Assembly: GCF_033473495.1 (NCBI RefSeq)
Contig: NC_088940.1
Location: 2,046,001-2,110,000 of the forward strand
Direction: 5' to 3'
Length of the DNA stretch: 64,000 nt
Source: Cercospora beticola
Taxonomy: Eukaryota; Ascomycota; Dothideomycetes; Mycosphaerellales; Mycosphaerellaceae
Shown here: one piece after another, positions 1 through 10,425 of the stretch
Layout: each line of letters begins with the position of its first letter
Numbering within the stretch: the first letter of the stretch is position 1
Translations under genes and position numbers: made by a program
Notes under the pieces: generated by a model
Told to the model about the DNA's origin: nothing
Databases searched by the model: none
The model's input: only the letters and a program-made list of their open reading frames with translations

Positions 1-993
1 CAGAAGAAACCACTCTAGGGAAGCAGGGTTTGAGAGAACAATTCGATTTCGCCACCGAGCTGCCGGTTGTGTATCATGAATTTGGAAATACCGCAGTCAC
101 GGACGAAGCAACCGGTCAGCGCGACTTTCGGAAGCTCTACTGGCGATTGAGAGGCCCCAACCAGTGGCCACTGGAAAACTCTGTTCCTGGTTTCAGAACC
201 GCCTTCACGAACTATCACGACGCAGTGCAAGAACTGTCCTACCGATTTGTGCATCTGGTCGAAGAGGCAGTCGGTATTCCTATTGGCACATTCGACCATT
301 TCTTTGGACTCGCCAATTCGCAAAGTGCCTCAACTGAAGACGAATCACGACTGCGAAAGTTTTTGCCTCCTCAGCATCGCATCAAGTTATTACGCTATCC
401 GCCCTCTCAGGATGATACTTCAGCAGGCCAAGGCGTAGGCGCTCACAAGGACTCATCTGGATGGCTCACCTTTCTCTATCAAGTGGGCGAGGAGGCCGGT
501 TTGGAAGTCATGTCGGCCTCTGGTGACTGGCTGCCGGCATCTCCCATCCCTAATAGCTTCGTGGTCAACTTTGGAAATGCATTTGACGCTGCAACAGAGG
601 GCGCAGTCAAAGCCACCATACATCGCGTGATCAGTCCTGGGCCCAACAGCGACGTGCGTTACTCGATACCGTTCTTCCAAGGACTACCACTTGATATGAC
701 TGTCTCCGAAGTGAGGAGCTATATCCCAGATGAGGTGAAGCGCCGCAGGAAAGAGTCTGGCACATGGCATGACGAAACCTCCAGCTTTCTCGACCCCAGA
801 TGGGACAGCCTTGGGGAAAGTCAGTTGCGCAAATGGATCCGGTCTCACAGAAACGTCGCGACAAAATGGTATGGAAAGGTAAGAATAACTGCATCGCTGG
901 CGCCAGCAACGATGCTACTTGCTCGGCAAGGAATAATCTACTAAATACATGTGATTCTAGGAAGTCGTGGACTACTACGTAGCAGCCGAGTAG
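1..993 (+). CDS. 2OG-Fe(II) dioxygenase, isopenicillin-N-synthase-like (5' end outside window)
   Basis: The frame is already open at the left edge, so the N-terminus lies outside the window. The visible part belongs to the 2-oxoglutarate/Fe(II) oxygenase superfamily. It has the iron-binding HxD (AHKDS, codons near 441-455), the distal His in ATIHRV (about 615-632) and the RxS 2-oxoglutarate clamp in RYSIPF (about 658-675). An intron at 879-960 (GTAAGA...CTAG) splices KWYGK to a last exon (961-993) encoding EVVDYYVAAE and stop. Without splicing the frame would end at 944 in low-complexity residues. The substrate cannot be inferred: this family covers antibiotic, gibberellin-like and catabolic oxidations. 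No pathway partner is visible next to it. Confidence 0.85.
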
Positions 994-1005
994 TCATGTT
1001 GGGTA

Positions 1006-2391
1006 TCATATCCACCAATGTGGCTGGCCTTCGGGAACAGAAGGCGCGGTCGGTGAGTCGCGTTTGCGAGCTTGCTCCATGTGGCCCCACAAGGCGCCTT
1101 TAACGTTCTTCAGCACCTGGTTTTCGCGCTCGAGCTCTTCTCGTTCTTTCTCTAACCACTTGATGCGAAGGTCCTTGTCAGCAACGGCGTCCTCCTCAAG
1201 AGAAAGCCGTTCGGCCATGGCCCGAAGCTTGAACGTCAACTCCTTGTTCTTGGTCTGATCGCCGTTCTGCATGGAGTCGAGTTCAGCTTTCAGTGCACAA
1301 GTCTCGTCATGCTTCAGGCCGTTGGATACCCGGAGCAGCTGGGCTTCTCCTCGAACGAGCTGGAGTTCAGTCTTGGTTCTTGCCACTTCAGCCTCGGCGG
1401 CTTTGACACGGCTCTGCTCGCTCACGAGCAATTCAGCCTTGTATCGTAGTTGAAGCTCGACCGCTTTGAGCTGCTTTCGAAGACGATAGCATTCGACTTG
1501 CCAGTCAGTGACGACATCCCCGGAACCTTGGAAAGTAATGACCGAAGCGGCTTCTGATTGATGTTTGCGACGCATTGCATTGGGCACGCAAGAGAAGTCT
1601 GGTAGATTTGCGACATCCATTGCAGTCACCTGTGGTACAAAATCCAGAGCTTGAATTGCAATAGGCGAGACTGGCCTTATGTTTTCGTCCGCATCGGAGT
1701 AGAGGGAACTTGCTGAGCTCTCCAGCCCAGATCCAGAAGGCGAACAAGGGATCGGAGCACTGGATGATGGCGTACGGCTGTGCCCTCGCGAGAAGGCCGT
1801 CGATGGCAACTCGTGAATTTGTCGCAAACTTCGTTGCAATTCGTTCTGCTCCTCCGCCTCGTCGGTGGGAATAGCACAGAGCTCGGAATAATCTGTGAGC
1901 ATGCTGTCGTGCTTGCTTGTCGTGGCACTGGTGAACTTTACTATTGATGACTTCGCAGAGTCCGGCCGGTATTCGGGTCGTGAACCAGGCCTGATCTCCG
2001 GTCGAGGTACTTCACAGATTGTCGTCCTTGTGACAACAGCTCTGGGATGTATCGGCTCTAGCGGTTCTTCGCGCTCAGATACCATGCTTAGCTTATGGGG
2101 ATCGTGTTGGTGACGTTGTGGCAATGGATCCCATCGAATGTCGCGAACTCCGCCACCAACAGGCTGGGCGGCCATGGTCCGACGATTCAACGACTTGGTC
2201 TTCCTGCTGTCGGCTTTCTTGTTGCGAGTGTGGTTGTCGTCTTCCGAATCGAAACTCTTGCGATGGAGTAAGAGCCTGCTTAACCTGGACTTCGCCTTCT
2301 TCACAGTTGGAGTCGGCGATGGAGTACTGCTGTCGCCATGATCTCGTCTTGGCTGGCTAGCAGTAAGACCCAAAGATATTGGTCGCGGCAT
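1006..2391 (-). CDS. Hypothetical coiled-coil protein, Ser-rich N-terminus
   Basis: A 461-residue single-exon frame starting at ATG 2389-2391. The first half is basic and Ser/Thr/Pro-rich and probably disordered. From about residue 300 to 440 there is a long heptad-patterned segment rich in Glu, Lys, Leu and Arg that reads as a coiled coil. No enzymatic domain, signal peptide or membrane span was seen. It lies tail-to-tail with the oxygenase, with only 12 bp between the two stop codons. It may be a cytoskeletal or scaffold protein, but this rests on the coiled coil alone. Confidence 0.75.
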   Translation of the reverse strand: MPRPISLGLTASQPRRDHGDSSTPSPTPTVKKAKSRLSRLLLHRKSFDSEDDNHTRNKKADSRKTKSLNRRTMAAQPVGGGVRDIRWDPLPQRHQHDPHKLSMVSEREEPLEPIHPRAVVTRTTICEVPRPEIRPGSRPEYRPDSAKSSIVKFTSATTSKHDSMLTDYSELCAIPTDEAEEQNELQRSLRQIHELPSTAFSRGHSRTPSSSAPIPCSPSGSGLESSASSLYSDADENIRPVSPIAIQALDFVPQVTAMDVANLPDFSCVPNAMRRKHQSEAASVITFQGSGDVVTDWQVECYRLRKQLKAVELQLRYKAELLVSEQSRVKAAEAEVARTKTELQLVRGEAQLLRVSNGLKHDETCALKAELDSMQNGDQTKNKELTFKLRAMAERLSLEEDAVADKDLRIKWLEKEREELERENQVLKNVKGALWGHMEQARKRDSPTAPSVPEGQPHWWI

Positions 2392-3673
2392 CCTGTCTAC
2401 TTAAATGAACGACTGAATGGAATGATTGAATTGAATTGAAGATGCAAGAACGACGTTGAACAGGAAAGAATGAAGATCGAATATGCACGTATCCGGACGG
2501 CTTTTTCACTCTCAACAAGCTACGAACCGCGTCCGCAAAGGTCGACACCGCTTCTTTATCACGACAGAGCTGCTTTCTCGTGGCGTTCGACGCCAGAGAT
2601 CTGCGCCCGTTTCACATACCGGATCCGACAGCGTGGTTGTTATAGGGTCCGCTATACCCTCCCGCGAGAAAGTATAAACCTCTCTGGCTCACAAAGTATC
2701 TCACACAGAACTTCTCCGACAGCTTGTTCTTGAGTTCAGAGCAGGAGATTGCAGAAGGGTGTCGCGGGCGAGAGTCATTCGTGTTCTGCTTTGGAACTTG
2801 GCAAGTTGAAGTCGGTGTGCTTAATCCTGCCGGATCTGCTGTGCCGTCGAACGTTCGGATACTCACGCTGAACCTTGTTTTTCTCTTTCGACGCGCTGTC
2901 TGCAAGTCATTGTACTGGCACCTTCTGCGCTATTCCGTCTTGGACTTCTTGAAGAAGACGTTGAAATGCAAAGTGTGTCTCATCACGATGTTTCTGTCAC
3001 ATCTTTGCAGAAAGATGTTCTTGGACACGTGAGAGTGGAGTTTCAAAGACGGTGACAAATGCTAGAACTATTATAGACCACCATGGTTAGGGCTTTGTTC
3101 GTATGTTCGGCAAGGAATTGATCTTTGCGTGAAGTCAGATGTATGTTCCGCAGCAGGTTTGGATGATTTGTATTGATGGCTCAGGGTAGAAGCTGGATCT
3201 CAGCCGTCTTTCCCAAGTCAGTAGTCAGCACATCTGTACCAATTGACAGCCGTCGCCGGCAAGTGCACGGCATGCCGCGTCAATTAGTTCTGTATGATGC
3301 CCGATTTGTTCAAGGCAGCACCGCTGAGAAGAAGCAGACGTTGCTGGTGGCGTGCTTAAGGCTCTCATCGCACAACGTAGCATGACGTTGGTGAGTGATT
3401 GTTTGCATACCAAGGACCCAAGACGGCAGGTATACGAGGCCACCGACAGTAAACACTCTCGGCTCGCTGTTCTTCGCCGGCTCTCAGCCGTGGCCTGAGA
3501 AAGTCAGTGCCCAATCTGGCCGGAAGACGCGTTCCTATCTGCTCTGAGTCGCGTGACAGCACCCAAGCACTTGCGTCGCGCGATCCGATTGAACCTGAGA
3601 ACAAAAGGCACGCGGAGCTGAACGACTTTTGATCTCGTGAGAATACCTGACATCCTTTCATCCAGACGATACA
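2392..3673. other. Intergenic, 1.28 kb, no gene recognised
   Basis: It holds the promoter side of the coiled-coil gene and the 3' side of the carboxylase gene, both on the minus strand. Small frames here (for example 2724-3032) show no family motif and no codon pattern that convinces me. Confidence 0.5.
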
Positions 3674-5389
3674 TTACATCCTGAACACACCAAACTTCGT
3701 CTCCTTCTTTTCCACAGAACCAGTCATAGCAGCCTGTAACCCCATACCCAGAACTCTTCGCGTATGGCTTGGAGGAATAACTCCATCGTCCCATAACCTC
3801 GCAGTGCCAAAGGTAACTTCACTCTCCCTCTCGATACGCGCTTTCAGCTCCGGATCGACCTTCTTCCCCACCGCTGCCATGACAGAACTCAATTGCTCGG
3901 CGCCCATGACACTGGTCTTCGCCGACGGCCAACTCCACAAGAATCGAGGAGAGTATGCTCGTCCACACATACCGTAGTTCCCTGCACCAGCTGATGAACC
4001 CACGAGGACTGTGAACTTGGGTACTTGAGCGCACGCGACTGCGGTGACGAGTTTTGCGCCGTTTTTGGCAATTCCGCCTTTCTCTGCATCTTGTCCGACC
4101 ATGAAACCTGAGATGTTTTGTAGGAAGATCAGAGGGATGTTTCTTTGACTGCAGAGTTGGATGAAATGTGCGCCTTTGAGACTTGATTCGCTGAAGAGGA
4201 TTCCGTTGTTGGCAATGATGCCTACTGGGTGTCCGTAGATGGAGGCAAAGCCTGTGAGGAGTGTTGTGCCATAAGAAGGCTTGAACTCGGAGAACTCGGA
4301 TCCATCGACGATACGAGCGATTACTTCGTGCATGTTGATAGACTGCTTGAGATTCGTGCCTACGATACCGCCGAGTTCTTCAGGGTCGTACAAAGGCTCG
4401 GTCCAGTTCTCTTTTCGAGATGGGTTGCCGGTTTTGGGGTAGTTCAGGTTGGAGATGCTTCTTCGTACAAGAACGATTGCATGTGCATCGTCTTCGGCTA
4501 GGTAGTCTGTCACGCCAGACACCTCGGAGTGGAGCTTGCCACCTCCTAGGTCCTCAGCGCTAACTTCTTCACCTGTTGCGGCTTTAACGAGTGGTGGACC
4601 AGCCAGGAAGATAGTGCCTTGCTCTTTCACAATGATGCTCTCGTCAGACATGCTGGGCACGTAAGCACCACCAGCTGTACACGAACCCATGACCACACTG
4701 ATCTGCGGTATTCCAAGGGAAGACATATTTGCTTGGTTGAAGAAGAAGCGGCCGAAGTGGTCTCGATCAGGGAAGACATCGGCTTGGTGTGGGAGATTGG
4801 CACCACCAGAGTCTACGAGGTACACGCATGGCAGGCGGTTTTGTTGTGCAATTTCTTGTGCTCGGAGGTGCTTCTTGATTGTGATGGGATAGTACGACCC
4901 TCCTTTGACTGTACTGTCGTTGGCGAGAATCATACACTGCACGCCCTCTATTGTTCCAATGCCTGTGACTATGCCTCCTGCTGGTACATCCTCGCCTGGA
5001 TATAGCTCGTGCCCGGCCAATGCGCTCAGCTCAAGGAAGCTCGCCCCAGGATCGACGAGAGCAGTTATACGATCTCTGACCAGCAGCTTTCCTCTCTCGA
5101 CGTGCTTTTGCCTGGACTTCTCTGGCCCTCCCTTCGAAGCCTTCTCGTGTAGAGCTGTCAGCTTGGACATGTACTCGCCCATCGCTGCGGCATTTTCTTG
5201 GAAGCCATTGCTGCTCGTATCAACGGCGGTCTGTACTATCGATAGCTGAGCCGCCTGGTGAGGGCTTGCGTATGTTGATGCTCGCTGTCGTTGCTGATTT
5301 ACCAGGCATTGGGCGGGGCGGAGAGCGTGTCGGCGGGAGACGTGTTGCAGCGAGCGGGCGAGGGCTCGTGGGGGCATGAGGGCGGCCAT
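3674..5389 (-). CDS. mccB: Methylcrotonoyl-CoA carboxylase beta subunit, mitochondrial
   Basis: 571 residues, one exon. It is the carboxyltransferase (beta) subunit that carboxylates 3-methylcrotonyl-CoA in mitochondrial leucine breakdown, working with a biotin-carrying alpha subunit not present in this window. The first 45 residues are rich in Arg/Ala/Gln without acids, as in a matrix-targeting peptide. The rest shows carboxyltransferase N- and C-domain features: DSGGANLP, the CoA-site loop [13 protein letters not shown], the oxyanion segment [10 protein letters not shown] and [16 protein letters not shown]. These favour MCC-beta over propionyl-CoA carboxylase beta. It is transcribed divergently from isovaleryl-CoA dehydrogenase, the preceding enzyme of the pathway. 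Confidence 0.95.
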   Translation of the reverse strand: MAALMPPRALARSLQHVSRRHALRPAQCLVNQQRQRASTYASPHQAAQLSIVQTAVDTSSNGFQENAAAMGEYMSKLTALHEKASKGGPEKSRQKHVERGKLLVRDRITALVDPGASFLELSALAGHELYPGEDVPAGGIVTGIGTIEGVQCMILANDSTVKGGSYYPITIKKHLRAQEIAQQNRLPCVYLVDSGGANLPHQADVFPDRDHFGRFFFNQANMSSLGIPQISVVMGSCTAGGAYVPSMSDESIIVKEQGTIFLAGPPLVKAATGEEVSAEDLGGGKLHSEVSGVTDYLAEDDAHAIVLVRRSISNLNYPKTGNPSRKENWTEPLYDPEELGGIVGTNLKQSINMHEVIARIVDGSEFSEFKPSYGTTLLTGFASIYGHPVGIIANNGILFSESSLKGAHFIQLCSQRNIPLIFLQNISGFMVGQDAEKGGIAKNGAKLVTAVACAQVPKFTVLVGSSAGAGNYGMCGRAYSPRFLWSWPSAKTSVMGAEQLSSVMAAVGKKVDPELKARIERESEVTFGTARLWDDGVIPPSHTRRVLGMGLQAAMTGSVEKKETKFGVFRM

Positions 5390-5669
5390 GGCGGAGACGG
5401 ACTCACATGCTGCGAGGATGGCAGCGGCTTTACGAGTTTCTTATACGACGGAGATTTTGTTCGTCGTCCAATCTCGCCCTGCACCCGGATCCGTTGTGCT
5501 GGGCAGAGCATCCGCGGCGAGCAAGCTGTGTCTTGAGCCGAGGGACGCGCATATCGCCGGCACAACAGCAGGGTTCATGAGATCAGATCGCTCTCCACAC
5601 TTTCTCCAGATGAACTGCTGCTAATTGCGCGTCTTGTTTCACTTCTATTCCATCCTCACAAACGCCATT
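5390..5669. promoter_or_regulatory. Shared bidirectional promoter of mccB and ivd
   Basis: The two leucine-catabolism genes start 280 bp apart in opposite directions, so this stretch must hold both core promoters and probably common control sites. I could not identify a specific operator. Confidence 0.6.
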
Positions 5670-6968
5670 ATGCCTCCTACAACAGCCCTCCGGACTGCAG
5701 TTCTGCAGTGTGCCCGTCCGGCAACGCGAACAGCCTCCAAGTCCCTCGTCGCCACCCAATGGCAACGGCATGCATCGACACGGAAACATCCCAAGGGATT
5801 TCAGCCACCCACGACCGCCGAGCTAGAAGAACTACGGGAACGAACAGTTGAGTTCGTCCGGCGAGAGATCCCTCAAGACCTGGCACAGGCAACAGATCAC
5901 AATAATGAATTTCCCAACGAGCTCTGGAAGAAATTTGGCGAAGCTGGATTTCTCGGAATTACCGCAGACGAGGACTATGGCGGCCTGGCAATGGGCTACC
6001 AAGCTCACTGCATTGTGTTGGAAGAATTGAGCAGAGCGTCCGGCAGTATTGGTCTCTCTTATGCAGCACACTCGCAGCTGTGCGTCAACCAATTCCAACT
6101 GCATGCCAACGATGAGCAGAAAGCACAATGGCTTCCTGGCTTGCTATCAGGAGAGAAGATTGGAGCACTTGCCATGTCAGAGCACACAGCAGGCAGCGAT
6201 GTCGTGAGCATGAAGATGACTGCAAAGAAGGTCGACGGCGGTTATCAACTGAACGGCAGCAAGATGTGGATCACAAATGGACCTGATGCACATGTGATTA
6301 TCGTGTACGCAAAGACAGAACCTGATGCAGGGAGCAAGGGTATCACAGTCTTCTTGGTCGATACCACCACTCCAGGCTTCAGCGTGGCTAGAAAGTTGGA
6401 TAAGCTCGGCATGAGAGGGTCAAATACGGGAGAGCTGCTGTTCGACAATGTCTTCGTGCCCGACTCAGCTGTGGTGGGACCTCTGAACAGAGGAGTCAAG
6501 GTGCTGATGGAGGGTCTCGATCTCGAACGGTTAGTGCTCTCTGCTGGTCCTCTCGGACTCATGAAAGCTGCATTGGACGTTACATTACCTTATGTCCATG
6601 AGCGGAAACAATTCGGCGAACCTCTTGCACACAATCAATTCATTCAAGGCAAATTGGCAGACATGTACACCAAGTACAGAGCAAGCGCGGCTTTCACATA
6701 CTCTGTCGCTCGGGCGATTGATGAGAGTTTTGAGGATCCAGACATCAAGACCCAGGATTGTGCTGGCGCTATTCTTTACGCTGCGGAGAGAGCAACTGAA
6801 TGCGGCATGGATGCGATACAGTGCTTGGGAGGAATGGGATATATGAACGAGATGGCTGCCGGGCGGATAATGCGTGATGCGAAGCTATACGAAATTGGTG
6901 CTGGCACGAGTGAAGTCAGGAGAATGGTACTTGGGAGAGCCTTCAATAAAGAGTATGGGACACGGTAG
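5670..6968 (+). CDS. ivd: Isovaleryl-CoA dehydrogenase, mitochondrial
   Basis: 432 residues, no intron. A FAD enzyme oxidising isovaleryl-CoA to 3-methylcrotonyl-CoA, the substrate branch that feeds MCC. The start is ATG 5670: the frame is open to 5625 but has no earlier ATG. Residues 1-35 are Arg/Ala/Thr-rich, typical of mitochondrial import. Family landmarks are MSEHTAGSD, MWITNGPDA, KLGMRGSNTGEL, the GLDLERLVLSAGPLG segment that carries the catalytic Glu in IVD-type dehydrogenases, and the C-terminal ECGMDAIQCLGGMGYMNE and IGAGTSEVRRMVLGR. It lies head-to-head with mccB. Confidence 0.95.
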   Translation: MPPTTALRTAVLQCARPATRTASKSLVATQWQRHASTRKHPKGFQPPTTAELEELRERTVEFVRREIPQDLAQATDHNNEFPNELWKKFGEAGFLGITADEDYGGLAMGYQAHCIVLEELSRASGSIGLSYAAHSQLCVNQFQLHANDEQKAQWLPGLLSGEKIGALAMSEHTAGSDVVSMKMTAKKVDGGYQLNGSKMWITNGPDAHVIIVYAKTEPDAGSKGITVFLVDTTTPGFSVARKLDKLGMRGSNTGELLFDNVFVPDSAVVGPLNRGVKVLMEGLDLERLVLSAGPLGLMKAALDVTLPYVHERKQFGEPLAHNQFIQGKLADMYTKYRASAAFTYSVARAIDESFEDPDIKTQDCAGAILYAAERATECGMDAIQCLGGMGYMNEMAAGRIMRDAKLYEIGAGTSEVRRMVLGRAFNKEYGTR

Positions 6969-7255
6969 CTGACGCCGGAAATGACAAAAAGCTCACTTTT
7001 CGATGTGTTCAGTTGCAACTTCTGATAGCATTACGTCTCACACTGTGCTCTGCGGCCCGGTCGTGCCTTGTCGTCAAACCAGGCAGCAAAGCTCTTCGGC
7101 GAATTTCAGAGCGAGGCTGTCTCCAACGACTGCTGCGGTGAACCGCTGCGTTTCACACATGCGCCAAGCTCGCCAAACCACTCAATCTGGCAGACGCCTA
7201 AGCTCAGATCAAACGGCCTTCAACTTTCCTAACCTCTCGCACCCACCCACCTACC

Positions 7256-8071
7256 ATGAAGAACAGAACTAGTCCGGAAGTGATCAGAGCCTTAGATGCT
7301 CGCGCCGAGAAGACCCAGGATGAACTCTTAGAGATCGAAGAAGAAATTGAGTGGCTTCTGGGCAGGCGCAGTCGGCTGCAACTCACCAACTATTTCGTGC
7401 AAAAGCAAATCGAAGAATGGCACTACAATCGCAAATTCGAGCCGTTCCTTCGGCTTCCTCTCGAGATTCGACAAATGGTCTACGACCACTATATCGCACA
7501 AGACACCTTTCTCAGCGCTTACGATGAGCCCATTGTATTTGTCTGCAAGCAAATGCGCGAAGAGTTCCTCGACTGGCTCGGCATCAATCGGCCTCTTCTC
7601 GTGCCTCTGAAGCTCAAATACAGCAGTTCCGGCTCGGCACCCACATTTTCCAAGCCCCATCACTTCCTGAGAACGGTATGGTCCGACATACCAGCGCAGA
7701 TTGTTGATCGCGTACGGTGTCTCGATATCCGAATTGAAGCCGGGGGGGATGTATGTTGCAAATTGTACGTGGCGAGCGGGCAAGTCCGATTCATTGAATC
7801 ATCAAACGGGTTGGGAATATTACAATTTCAAGGCATCGCGGAGACATTCCGAGAGAAACTGCAGCTCGTGGGTTCATTGATTGCCAAGGAAGGTTCGGGG
7901 CTGAGGAATATCCATCTGAAGTGGCTAGTTCGAGTTCTGACGCAGAAAGGGAGGAGCTTGGCAGACATGGAGCGGAAGCTCAGTCGTGAAGTACAAGCCA
8001 GATTGTCATTGCCGACCGGATTCAACCAGCTGCCCTTTTCTGACTGTGGCTCAGAGGACTGGTGCACATGA
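7256..8071 (+). CDS. Tandem family copy 1: coiled-coil / 2EXR-like protein
   Basis: 271 residues, intact. Residues 10-55 are heptad-like and charged (coiled coil). They are followed by an F-box/2EXR-like block with FLRLPLEIRQMVYDHY, then KQMREEFLDWLG-NRPLL, a RVRCLDIRIE strand and a C-terminal KEGSGLRNIHLKWL block. All of these recur in the four downstream neighbours. The family resembles the many fungal 2EXR or F-box-like proteins of unknown role, some of which may be ubiquitin-ligase adaptors, but no Skp1-binding evidence exists here. Copy 1 has a normal stop (TGA 8069-8071). Confidence 0.75.
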   Translation: MKNRTSPEVIRALDARAEKTQDELLEIEEEIEWLLGRRSRLQLTNYFVQKQIEEWHYNRKFEPFLRLPLEIRQMVYDHYIAQDTFLSAYDEPIVFVCKQMREEFLDWLGINRPLLVPLKLKYSSSGSAPTFSKPHHFLRTVWSDIPAQIVDRVRCLDIRIEAGGDVCCKLYVASGQVRFIESSNGLGILQFQGIAETFREKLQLVGSLIAKEGSGLRNIHLKWLVRVLTQKGRSLADMERKLSREVQARLSLPTGFNQLPFSDCGSEDWCT

Positions 8072-8093
8072 AGATCGGGGGGTCTGGTTACGC

Positions 8094-8114
8094 ATTACAT
8101 CACACCACCGAGAT
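8094..8114 (+). repeat. Array intergenic module, element A (copy 1/2)
   Basis: 21 bp that match 11230-11250 at 20 of 21 positions. Shorter relatives occur at 9121-9138 and 10262-10283. It sits a little downstream of a copy's stop and upstream of the next start. Confidence 0.75.
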
Positions 8115-8230
8115 TGGGGGTTGCGCGGAAAGTGCTCTCGCAGCTGCTGTGTCACGAGACGCGCCGAGCTCCCGTTTCCACACTTCCCATTGCCAAGTCA
8201 GCCTCCGAAACTTGGATTTCCACAACTAAT

Positions 8231-9211
8231 ATGGGGTCGAAAACGAGCCTGGAAGTCATCCGAAACTTGAACCCCAGCACCGAGCAGACTCGTGATGAGA
8301 TTGCCACGGTCGAAGCAGAGCTCATGCAGCTCGAAGCCAAGCAAGAACGATTGGAATACGAACGACGGCGGCTGGAAGACAAGCTATGGGACTTGGGCCA
8401 CATCGGATTTCATCTATAGCGTCAGACTCGCGCTTGGAATTTTGACCGCAAACTCGAGCAATTCCTCCAAATGCCTCTGGAAATCCGCGAGATGATCTAT
8501 AGCCACTATTCCCCCAGCACGGAGACCTTCGCGGAAGGCTGCAAGAATAGTCTTACGCTGGGATCTCAGCAAATCCGCGATGAGATTATCGACTGGCTCG
8601 GCCGTCATCGGCCTCTTGTCTTGCCTTTGCGAGTCAAATATCACGACCTAGGGAGAATCTCATTTCGCAAAGTCAAGCAAAGCAAATTGCTCAACATCCC
8701 AACGCAGATCCTTGGTCGCGTCCGGCTTCTGGACATCCGAATCGAGCCTAGAGAACTTGCAAGCTGCAGATTACACGTCATTAGCGGTGAAGTGAAGCTG
8801 ATAGAGCCACCGGTGCGCGTCATAGTTGTGCGGAATTTTTACACGACATTTGGCTGTCGGGAAAAATTGGAACTTCTGGGCGCCGCGGTCATCAGAGAGG
8901 GCCTGGGTCTGCTGGTACCGCACCTGAAGTGGGTGATCAGCGCGTTTACGGAGAAGAAAGGCCAAAACATACAGGCACGATTGCATCGTGAGGTTGAAAC
9001 CAGATTATCGTTGAGGTGGCTCGAGAGTTTGCCGTTTTCTGATTGTGACGCAAAGGAGTTCACGACAACGGAACCGGCTTGTCATTGGAATACGAGAGCC
9101 GAGACGATTGGGCTGACACTTTATCACGCCACTGAGGGTGGGGGCCCACAGGAAATGCAGCATTGCAGCCTCAGTGTGTATCACCATAAACGCCAAGCTC
9201 GCGGGACATAG
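8231..9211 (+). pseudogene. Tandem family copy 2, interrupted by an in-frame TAG
   Basis: The ATG at 8231 begins a copy-like N-terminal coiled coil. The frame meets TAG at 8417-8419, then continues in the same frame through FLQMPLEIREMIY to 9211. Around the stop there are about 14 extra codons relative to the other copies, so an insertion is likely. No GT donor lies in the preceding ~100 bases that could splice it out in phase. The usual stop after FSDC is also lost: translation would run about 50 codons on into the intergenic module. A shorter protein from Met 8471 is possible but would lack the coiled coil. Confidence 0.65.
9121..9178 (+). repeat. Array intergenic module (copy 2/3)
   Basis: Contains the ATCACGCCACTGAG core at 9123-9136 and a diverged CAGCCTCAGTGTG at 9166-9178. 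Both correspond in order to elements A and B in the other gaps. Here the module has become coding because copy 2 lost its stop. Confidence 0.6.
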
Positions 9212-9376
9212 GTAGACTGTGAAATCCTCGAGGACAAATCAACCTCCCGGAATCCCAAGTAGCCAAGCTTTCGAAGCCGAAGCCGTGGCCAGAAGGTGTT
9301 CCTGTCTCCAGTAATTCCATGTGTCCTCGGAGAACATTCTGTCTTCTGGTGATCGCCTCGGACACACGCGTGCGAC

Positions 9377-10209
9377 ATGAAAAACGCGGAAGTGATGCAG
9401 ACTGGAGCAGTGGATAAGATTGCAACCACCGACGCAGAGATCGAGCAGCTCCGAGAACAACTACGACAGTTGGACGAACTCCGCGATCCACTCCTCTTGC
9501 GAATTGAGACGTGGAAACAAAATCGGCCCTTTCAGCAATTCCTCCGTCTTCCTCGCGATGTCCGCGAAATGATATACGACCGTTACAATTCAGACACGAC
9601 ATGCTACCACGAGGGTTACTTGCGGAATCTTGCTCAGATATGCAAGCAAGTGCGCGAGGAATATCTCGACTGGCTCGGCTGGAACAGACCCTTGGTCGTG
9701 GACAGATGGCTCTGCTATTTGTTTCGCCGTTACATCGGACGAGGCCAAACTGAAAGCGTGTGGCCCAACATGCCGGCTCAGATCATAAGTCGCGCACAGC
9801 TTGTCGATGTCAAGGCCAGACCTGAAGCAGCAGCAGACTGCAGACTAAATGTGGCGAGCGGTGAAGTGAGATTGATCCAACCTACGGGGCCGACGATTTG
9901 ATTCAAGAACAGGGTTGGAGACAAGCCCCTGCCAAGTCGAGTGTATGTTTCGAGAGACTACGCCTTCTCGGTGAATTCATGGCTGAAAACGGTGGGGATC
10001 TGAAGAAAGAGCACATTGACTTAATTTTTGCCGCCTCGAGAATTGATACGGGTCCAACTGATCCCCAGGAATAGCTGCGCAGCGAATTGCAAGAAGGCGA
10101 GACAATAAGGACCTTGGAGATGTTGCCATTCTTTTCGGCCGACTTCGAGGATTGCTCTTCTACATCTGCTTCAGCGTCCGTTCTCTCTTCGTCTGACTCA
10201 GAGGATTGA
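9377..10209 (+). pseudogene. Tandem family copy 3, frameshifted and with internal TAG
   Basis: The frame from ATG 9377 shows coiled coil, FLRLPRDVREMIY, KQVREEYLDWLG and VASGEVRLIQ, then stops at TGA 9899-9901. Homology resumes in another frame (from about 9895: LRLLGEFMAENGGDLKKEHI), implying a net one-base shift near 9890-9900. That second frame is cut by TAG 10072-10074 before an acidic Ser-rich tail that ends at TGA 10207-10209. Two independent lesions make a functional full-length product unlikely. A 174-residue truncated product could still be made. Confidence 0.7.
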
Positions 10210-10261
10210 CGGCAGTGAGCAGTGACTACTGCTTGTTACCCACGAGGCTGGAACTGATCGA

Positions 10262-10325
10262 AATCACGCCACTGGAACTGAGGTCACACAGAGAGGGTCT
10301 TGCAGCATGGCAGCCTAAGTTCGTG
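10262..10325 (+). repeat. Array intergenic module (copy 3/4)
   Basis: Element A core AATCACGCCACTG at 10262-10274, followed by element B CAGCCTAAGTTCGTG at 10311-10325. Element B is identical to 11273-11287 before copy 5. Confidence 0.75.
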
Positions 10326-10361
10326 CCACCACGACGCCTCAAGGCCCCCTCGCCAAACACG

Positions 10362-10367
10362 TTATAA
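10362..10367 (+). promoter_or_regulatory. TATA-like TTATAA before copy 4
   Basis: TTATAA lies 59 bp upstream of the copy 4 ATG, after element B and a conserved C-rich stretch. The same hexamer lies at a similar distance before copy 5. Confidence 0.4.
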
Positions 10368-10425
10368 CAGGACTGACGAGCGTCCGAATTTGGACAAGCA
10401 TTTTCAGCTCCCGCTTTCACCCAAC

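Noticed and set aside
8383..8425. GC-AG intron to remove the TAG of array copy 2
   Set aside because: The available AG sites leave the downstream exon out of phase, and the intron would be only 37-43 nt.
8231..10209. Repeat-induced point mutation as the cause of copy 2 and 3 lesions
   Set aside because: TAG could arise from CAG, but there is an insertion, a frameshift and no visible AT-rich bias across the copies, so RIP is not supported by eye.
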